Part shown: piece after piece, positions 62,616 through 64,000 of the stretch | How the letters are laid out: each line of letters starts with the position of its first letter | Numbering within the stretch: the stretch's first letter is position 1 | DNA from: Glandiceps talaboti | Lineage: Eukaryota; Hemichordata; Enteropneusta; Spengelidae | Assembly: GCF_964340395.1 (NCBI RefSeq) | Contig: NC_135556.1 | Span: 13,927,410 to 13,991,409 of the forward strand | Direction of reading: 5' to 3' | Length of the DNA: 64,000 bases | Notes under the pieces: generated by a model | What the model saw: the letters and a program-made list of their open reading frames with translations, nothing else | Told to the model about the DNA's origin: nothing | Database searches by the model: none | Made by a program: the position numbers and the translations under genes

Positions 62616-64000
62616 CTAACTGGAGTTCAAGATTCGTTAGTGTGTACATAATTGCTGGAGCCGTTACAAACTAATGATTAAGAGAGGCGCCATCGACGAC
62701 GAACCTTTCAGTATATGCCCAATCACACCAATCATGCGGATCAAGTTACACGTGATGTGAAAATTGACCATGTTTGATAGCACGACAAGTTATATGTGTA
62801 TTTTGAATATATTTGTATTCTGTACAAATTCTGTGCCATATTTGAATTTCTTCGAACTATTTGCTTTTGGAATAAAATACTTTGCATCTCTCATAACGTC
62901 AAGCCCGTCGTCAAGGTGAAATCCATGGCATGGAAATTTGATAAAATGTGACCTGAGAGCAATTCATCTGAAGTAAAATACATATTTGCCAACCTATATT
63001 TGTTCTTTTGATTTGAATTCTTCGTACTGTGATGTTTTAACCGCAAACCATGAGACTCCCTGGCAACATACATATTAAACTATATATGGAAATCTATCAA
63101 GTCACGCCTTTTTCCGCATTGATTGTTATTTCCCCAATACATGCTGTAAATATGTAAATATCTTATGTGTTGTCATAGATTATGTTTGTTTTCCGTTCTC
63201 AAACTGGTCGTTTATCTTTGTTTAGTATTGTTCATTTTTAATATTATGTAAACAAGCTAAATAAGTATACAATACATGTGTATTTTATTATTTATGTTAT
63301 CATTTATTATATGTACGCCTTGTATTTTAATTTACATTAGTTACGTTCCATATTTGTCAGGACATTGGACTAGATTAGTTTCACGTTGAAATAGAGTCAA
63401 AATTCAAATTCAAATATAAAAAGCATTTTCGTTAGACAGTCAACCTCTTTTACATGTAATTCTATTGGATCGTGTATCCTACACTAAGTAAAGTTATTGG
63501 AGGTCTTAGGTCAAAGCATATACACTTTATGGTCAAAGAGATAGTACACATGGATATTGGAGGTCTTGGTGAAAGCACAGACACTCTATGGTCAAAGAGA
63601 TACTAGTACATGTACATGTCTTGTGTTATGAAGATGAATTCGGTTAGAAAGACGATGGGGAGACTGAACATTTCACTGAGGTAAGTATGTTGGAGCTGAA
63701 ACGCAAAAACATTCAAACTACACGGAAATAGCCAGAATCTAGAGTATCTCGTTATCGTTGTATCATAGGTGTAGTTATTTTCGTGTATAATAATTAATCT
63801 ATGACGTCATATCTGTCACAAATTCAGTATTGTTTAACACATTTCCTAGTCAATTGCTGTCGGTATTATGACAGGACATGACAGTAAAAACGCCATCTAG
63901 ATTATTGCAAGCCTATTTATTGCACACCGCAACACAGGCTTAGGATGAATGAATATTTTTTGTTCATGATTTCTAATATCATTTTCTTGTTTTTCTCTAC
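62616..64000. other. intergenic, short tandem duplication at 63496-63610
   Basis: TTGGAGGTCTTAGGTCAAAG and TATGGTCAAAGAGATAGTAC repeat after about 58 bp (TTGGAGGTCTTGGTGAAAGC, TATGGTCAAAGAGATACTAG). Otherwise no gene or RNA recognised. Confidence 0.45.

Overview
This is AT-rich animal nuclear DNA: intron-containing genes with GT..AG splice sites, very many microsatellites, and layers of degenerate transposons. Several features fit a marine invertebrate: a DUF4062-NACHT-TPR gene of a type I know to be expanded in invertebrates, pearl/HINE-like tandem-repeat elements, a tRNA-derived SINE, L2-, CR1- and Tx1/L1-type LINEs, a Penelope-like endonuclease, and a Ty3/gypsy relic with integrase before reverse transcriptase (the Gmr1-type order, first described in deuterostomes). 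The species cannot be named from sequence alone.

Two host genes can be supported, both on the minus strand. Gene A (61400 down to 48611) has 16 coding exons whose lengths sum to 3105 nt, an open frame of 1034 codons plus stop. The protein starts MGCTPT, an N-myristoylation-type start with a following Cys, then has DUF4062, a NACHT-type P-loop NTPase and a C-terminal TPR region. It resembles the nephrocystin-3/TTC41 group. Gene B runs from a signal-peptide exon at 32266-32131 leftwards through two homologous beta-propeller-like exons (21768-21139 and 1357-779) separated by a possible Gly-Thr linker exon (6159-6079). It leaves the window on the left. Its modelled internal junctions are phase 1, except the exit of a weak last exon, so the exons could be shuffled or duplicated without breaking frame.

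The rest is repeats, much of it inside the giant introns of gene B. From left to right: a CCTAGCAACA tandem-repeat family (1-640), LINE fragments (2380-4910), pearl/HINE-like arrays with terminal hairpins (6490-9510, 12650-14590), a degenerate LINE (10261-12130), a 4.1 kb element with ~230 bp inverted ends built of 20-bp repeats (16080-20162), an LTR-retrotransposon relic (23166-25280), a Tx1/L1 fragment (26870-28140), a LINE split by a 2.04 kb TIR element (28700-31480), a TTAA-flanked fold-back element (35154-36361), a nested LINE/HINE block (36520-38700), the Gmr1-like relic (38950-40220), an L2-type LINE (40545-42592), a second TIR-element copy holding a solo LTR that itself holds a SINE (44215-46425), and a Penelope-like fragment (47995-48480). 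From 61401 to 64000, upstream of gene A, I see no gene, only hairpins, an AC run and a short tandem duplication.

The two host genes have no evident functional link. The main biological story is the nesting order of transposons and two or three TIR/fold-back families that I cannot assign with confidence.
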